Positions 59,373 to 64,000 of a stretch of 64,000 nucleotides of DNA are shown here, one piece after another. Every line of letters starts with the position of its first letter. The first letter of the stretch is position 1. Source of the DNA: Cellulosimicrobium cellulans (GTDB taxonomy: Bacteria > Actinomycetota > Actinomycetes > Actinomycetales > Cellulomonadaceae); the NCBI RefSeq assembly GCF_006539945.1, contig NZ_BJNZ01000019.1:1-64000 (forward strand), given 5' to 3'. The notes beneath the pieces were generated by a model. It was given only the letters and a program-made list of their open reading frames with translations. It did no database searches and was not told the DNA's origin. Position numbers and translations under genes: made by a program.

Positions 59373-59968
59373 CGGGCCACCCCCGCGAACGCGTCGGCGA
59401 CGGCCTGGTCGGCGGGCGGCAGGTCGCCGCCGTCCACCCCGGAGAGCGGCGTCGCGGCGCGGCGCAGCGCGTCGCCCTCGCGGGCGAGCCACGCGTCCAC
59501 GACCGGGCCCAGGTCGGCGAGCTGCGGTTCGGTGAGCGTGAGGGAGCGGGTCGGGACGACGGCGCCGAGCTCGACGAGCACGGGCCGCAGGTGCACCTCG
59601 CCGACGAGCGCGTGGGCGGGGTTGCCCGACACGACGAGCGGCACGACGACGACGCCCGCGAGCCCGTCCGGGCCGTACAGGTCGAGGAACGCCTTGAGGA
59701 GCCCGGTGTACGACGCCTTGTAGACCGGGGTCGCCACGACGGCGACGGTCGCCGCGGCGAGCCGGTCGCGCGCGGCGTCCGCGGCGGGGCGCTCGGGGCC
59801 GAGGATCTCGGTGGCGAACGCCGCGAGGTCGATCGTCGAGACGTCGGCCGTGCCGAGGAGGGCGGCGACGCGGTGCGCCACGGTCTCGGCGGCGCCGAGC
59901 GTCCGCGAGCCGGGGCGCGGGTTGCCGGAGACGGCGAGGACCGTCGGGGAGAGGGAGCGGTGGGTCAT
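59369..59968 (-). CDS. NADPH-dependent FMN reductase (SsuE/MsuE-like)
   Basis: A 199-residue flavodoxin-fold reductase. SPTVLAVSGNPRPGSRTLGA is the FMN phosphate loop, ATPVYKASYTGLLKAFLDLY the conserved flavin-contact strand, and GLAGVVVVPLVVSGNPAHAL continues the fold. The family reduces FMN for alkanesulfonate or methanesulfonate monooxygenases. ATG 59968 (GCGAGG upstream) is favoured over GTG 59995, which lies at the edge of the riboswitch. First gene behind the SAM-IV leader, coupled by ATGA to the flavin reductase. Confidence 0.88.
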   Translation of the reverse strand: MTHRSLSPTVLAVSGNPRPGSRTLGAAETVAHRVAALLGTADVSTIDLAAFATEILGPERPAADAARDRLAAATVAVVATPVYKASYTGLLKAFLDLYGPDGLAGVVVVPLVVSGNPAHALVGEVHLRPVLVELGAVVPTRSLTLTEPQLADLGPVVDAWLAREGDALRRAATPLSGVDGGDLPPADQAVADAFAGVAR

Positions 59969-59990
59969 GTGCACCTCGCAGTAGTCGTCG

Positions 59991-60122
59991 ATCACGCTTG
60001 CCGCGCGGCCGCCCCGCGGGCGCGGGACCGGTCGTGCGCGGCCTGGTCATCTCCCGGAGCACCCCGCCGTGACAGGGGGTTGCCGACCAGCGAGCCGGGG
60101 CTTGGCGCTGGTGCTCGTGACC
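59991..60122 (-). promoter_or_regulatory. SAM-IV riboswitch of the flavin-reductase pair
   Basis: On the minus strand the leader reads GGTCACGAGCACCAGCGCC, AAGCCCCGGCTCGCTGGTC, GGCAACCCCC, GGCGGGGTGCTCCGGGAGA, TGACCAGG and the pseudoknot partner GCGCGGCAAGCG, matching SAM-IV. A -10-like TATACC (60131-60136) lies just upstream. The aptamer ends about 22 nt before the FMN reductase ATG, so ligand binding could act on ribosome access. Confidence 0.92.
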
Positions 60123-60137
60123 TGGGGACGGGTATAG

Positions 60138-61652
<1,515 letters not shown>

Positions 61653-61734
61653 CCGTCGTCTACCCTGGCCGACGGCCGCCGTCGCGCACGCCGCGCGACG
61701 TGACGGCCGTCGGACCGGACGACGGGAGAGCGCA

Positions 61735-62529
61735 GTGACGACCACCGACCCCGAGGGCCCTGCCGTGCGCGCGGGCCGCGACGTCGTGCTCGAGCTCGCG
61801 GTGCAGGACCCCGACGGCGTCCGGGTGGCCGCCTCCGTGGGCGCCCGGCGGGTCGAGCTGTGCGTCGGCCTGGGCGCGACGGGCGGGCTCACGCCGAGCG
61901 CCGGCCTCGTGGAGGCGGCCGTCGTGGCGGCCGCCGACACCGCGGGCCGTGCGCCTGTCGAGGTGCACGTCCTCGTGCGGCCGCGCCCGGGAGGGTTCGT
62001 CCTCTCGGCAGTCGACCTCGACGTGCAGGTTCGCGACGTCCGGGCAGCGGTCGCGGCGGGTGCGGCAGGCGTCGTGGTCGGCGCGCTGACCCCGGACGGC
62101 GTCGTGGACGTCGCCGCCGTGCGCGCCCTCGTCGCGGCGGCCGACGGCCGCGAGGTGACGTTCCACCGCGCGGTCGACGTCGTGGCGGACCCGCTCGCGG
62201 CCCTCGACGCGCTCGCCGGCGCGGGCGTGGTGCGCGTGCTCACGTCGGGTGGCGCGGCGCGCAGCATCGACGGCGTCGAGCGCCTGCGCGCCATGTCGGC
62301 GCACGCCCGCGGACCCCTGACCGGCCGCGTCCAGGTCATGGCCGGTGGGGGAGTGCAGCCCCGGGACGTCGGCGCGCTCGTGGCCGCAGGCGTGGACGCC
62401 GTGCACCTCTCCGCGAAGCGCGTCGTCGCGGACGACGCCGGTCCCGGAGGTGGTGGAGACGCCGGCTACGAGGTCACGGACCCCGAGGTCGCCGCGGCGG
62501 CGAGCGCGGCGCTCCGCGCCGCGCGGTAG
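61735..62529 (+). CDS. cutC: CutC family protein
   Basis: A 264-residue TIM-barrel protein of the CutC family, historically linked to copper tolerance but of unsettled biochemical function. LELAVQDPDGVRVAASVGAR, RVELCVGLGATGGLTPSAGL, VHVLVRPRPGGFVLS, VTFHRAVDVVADPLAALDAL and VMAGGGVQPRDVGALVAAGV are typical. GTG 61735 has GGGAGAG upstream. It follows gdhA after 82 bp in the same direction and is followed by a hairpin. Confidence 0.9.
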   Translation: MTTTDPEGPAVRAGRDVVLELAVQDPDGVRVAASVGARRVELCVGLGATGGLTPSAGLVEAAVVAAADTAGRAPVEVHVLVRPRPGGFVLSAVDLDVQVRDVRAAVAAGAAGVVVGALTPDGVVDVAAVRALVAAADGREVTFHRAVDVVADPLAALDALAGAGVVRVLTSGGAARSIDGVERLRAMSAHARGPLTGRVQVMAGGGVQPRDVGALVAAGVDAVHLSAKRVVADDAGPGGGGDAGYEVTDPEVAAAASAALRAAR

Positions 62530-62608
62530 CCACACCCCTCCGCTCCCGGAGCGCCCGCCAGCGCCCCGCGACGCGCCCACGTCGCCGCGACCCGGCGTCG
62601 TCCTGGCC

Positions 62609-62637
62609 CGGCCGGTCCCCGACACGGGGGCCGGCCG
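62609..62637 (+). terminator. 12-bp hairpin terminator after cutC
   Basis: CGGCCGGTCCCC (62609-62620) pairs with 62626-62637 over 12 bp with one G-T pair and a 5-nt loop, 80 bp after the cutC stop. Confidence 0.65.
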
Positions 62638-62678
62638 TCGCTCTTCTCACGAGGCCCCAGAGCCGCGATGTCTCAGTT

Positions 62679-62691
62679 AGGTAACTTTCCT
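62679..62691. promoter_or_regulatory. AGGTAACTTTCCT palindromic element upstream of a solute-binding protein gene
   Basis: An imperfect 13-bp palindrome (10 of 13 positions symmetric) lies about 105 bp before the ATG in the most AT-rich stretch of the right end (62660-62740, with TTAGTTAGTG after it). Elements of the form AGGAAA-TTTCCT occur upstream of many secreted-protein genes in cellulolytic actinobacteria from what I recall. Likely part of the promoter or a regulator site. Confidence 0.4.
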
Positions 62692-62796
62692 GTCGTATTC
62701 ATCGGCGAGGCCGGATCGATTAGTTAGTGTTCCTGCCACACGCCCCAGGGCGCACGACGAACGACGCGAGGACGCGTCGTCCATGCGAAAGGACCG

Positions 62797-64000
62797 ATGA
62801 TGATTCGAAGCACGGCGCGCAAGCGTCTGCTCACGGCGGTTGCGCTCGTGACCGGCGTGACCCTCATGGCGGCGGGCTGCTCCGGCTCCGGGAACGGCGA
62901 CGGCGAGGAGACCGCGGACGGTGGGCGCACGCTCAACGTCTGGGCCGGGACGCAGACCCCGATCGTCGCGAACTTCAACCCGTACTCGCCGAACCCGCTG
63001 CACGCGGCGAACGGCGCGATCTACGAGCCGCTCTTCTACTACAACAAGGCCCAGGCCAGCGACCCCGAGCCCCGCCTCGGTGAGTCGTTCGAGTGGTCCG
63101 AGGACGGCACCGAGCTCACGGTGAAGCTCCGCGAGGGCGTCACGTGGACCGACGGCGAGGCCTTCGACGCCGACGACGTCGTCTTCTCGCACACCAACGA
63201 GGCCGCCCAGCGCGACTTCGTCGTCTCGGTCGAGGCCGTCGACCCGTACACCGTGAGGTGGACGTTCGACTCCCCGCAGTTCACGTCCGAGGTCCAGCTC
63301 CTCGGCACGTCGCTCGTCGTGCCGGAGCACATCTGGTCCGAGGTCGACGACCTCGTGACGTTCGCGAACGAGGACCCGGTCGGCACCGGTCCGTTCAAGG
63401 CAGACGCGGTCACCGAGGCGGCCTACACGGTCGTCGCGAACGAGGACTACTGGGACGGCGCGCCCCAGGTCAAGAAGGTCCGCTACCTCGGCATCGACGC
63501 GAACCAGAGCGCCGAGGACCTCATGACCACGGGCAAGGTCGACTGGACTGCCATGTTCGTGGCCGACCCCGACCGCATCACCGCGGACGGCCGCCTGAGC
63601 ATGATCAACACGCCGCAGGACCCGACGACGATCTACACGTGCGTGTCGGTCGACCTCGGCTGCACCGGCCCGCAGACCGACGTCGCGGTGCGCCAGGCGA
63701 TCAACCTCGCCATGGACCGCACCGAGATCAACGAGAAGGCGTTCGCCGGCCTCGCCGCGACCGCGTCCCCGACGTTCGCGCTGCTCGGCCGTGACGACCG
63801 CTGGATCTCGCCCGACGTCGAGGCGGAGAGCCCGCAGACCGCCGACGCCGCGGCCGCGTCGAAGGTCCTCGAGGACGCCGGCTACACCCGGGGTGCGGAC
63901 GGCATCTACGAGAAGGACGGCCAGAAGGTCGAGCTGACCCTCATCACGGTCGACGGCTGGAACGACTACAACGCGGTCGGCGACCTGCTCGTCGAGCAGG
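62797..64000 (+). CDS. Family-5 ABC importer substrate-binding lipoprotein, 3'-truncated by the window edge
   Basis: The visible 401 residues start MMIRSTARKRLLTAVALVTG with lipobox MAAGCS (lipidated Cys near 29), then a Gly/Glu linker and an OppA-like domain: LNVWAGTQTPIVANFNPYSP, ANGAIYEPLFYYNKAQASDP, LTVKLREGVTWTDGEAFDAD, DVVFSHTNEAAQ, QAINLAMDRTEINEKAFAGL. The NFNPYSPN...GAIYEPLFYYN pattern is that of actinobacterial oligosaccharide (cellobiose-type) receptors rather than peptide receptors. The C-terminal third and probably permease and ATPase genes lie beyond the window. GAAAGGACC precedes the ATG. Confidence 0.87.
   Translation, partial: MMIRSTARKRLLTAVALVTGVTLMAAGCSGSGNGDGEETADGGRTLNVWAGTQTPIVANFNPYSPNPLHAANGAIYEPLFYYNKAQASDPEPRLGESFEWSEDGTELTVKLREGVTWTDGEAFDADDVVFSHTNEAAQRDFVVSVEAVDPYTVRWTFDSPQFTSEVQLLGTSLVVPEHIWSEVDDLVTFANEDPVGTGPFKADAVTEAAYTVVANEDYWDGAPQVKKVRYLGIDANQSAEDLMTTGKVDWTAMFVADPDRITADGRLSMINTPQDPTTIYTCVSVDLGCTGPQTDVAVRQAINLAMDRTEINEKAFAGLAATASPTFALLGRDDRWISPDVEAESPQTADAAAASKVLEDAGYTRGADGIYEKDGQKVELTLITVDGWNDYNAVGDLLVEQ

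Overview
The window is chromosomal DNA of a very GC-rich actinobacterium. Coding third positions are almost all G or C, GTG starts are frequent, and ATGA/GTGA start-stop overlaps are very common. Gene content (RecC of a RecBCD system, SAM-IV riboswitches, a mycobacterial-type htdX-fabG4-thiolase locus, DUF2599 and DUF2568 proteins) fits a Micrococcales genome, most like Cellulomonas, Cellulosimicrobium or Isoptericola. This is an inference from protein resemblance; no 16S gene is present. No tRNA, rRNA, CRISPR array or insertion sequence was seen.

Layout: 1-4.2 kb carries a 3'-truncated recC (-) and a divergent hipBA toxin-antitoxin module with three evenly spaced operators. 4.2-9.0 kb holds sulfur genes: metZ with a rhodanese under a SAM-I riboswitch, and a class V PLP enzyme under a SAM-IV riboswitch. 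9.1-18 kb has two paralogous acetyltransferases around a csbD gene, then a fatty-acid oxidation locus (MaoC dehydratase, two-domain FabG, thiolase, TetR, acyl-CoA oxidase-like enzyme). 18-35 kb is mixed housekeeping and transport: a DUF2599 lipoprotein, Nudix, PadR with a drug-type ABC exporter, APC permease, EamA transporter with an internal 21-bp repeat, LysR, purL, an EEP-family phosphatase/nuclease, and MMPL with TetR.

35.4-49.6 kb is the centrepiece, an organosulfur-scavenging cluster. It begins with a promoter, a SAM-IV riboswitch and a 42-residue cysteine-rich leader peptide. It then encodes five luciferase-like (LLM) flavin monooxygenases, a DUF1684 protein, a GNAT acetyltransferase, a complete amino-acid ABC importer, a SolA-like amine oxidase, a nitroreductase and a rhodanese. 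The set resembles the Bacillus ytm and yxe operons for S-substituted cysteine salvage, without the usual deacetylase. 49.6-50.4 kb is a compositionally different islet with an orphan CdiI-type immunity gene. 50.6-56.3 kb is a peptide-type ABC importer under a SAM-I/IV-like riboswitch. 56.3-64 kb holds dps, an aldo/keto reductase, a flavin reductase plus FMN reductase pair under another SAM-IV riboswitch (a plausible source of reduced flavin for the LLM enzymes), gdhA, cutC and the start of another family-5 solute-binding protein.

Taken together, five SAM-sensing leaders of at least two architectures sit within 54 kb. They appear to couple sulfur-source import, C-S bond cleavage, reduced-flavin supply and sulfide assimilation to the cell's SAM level.
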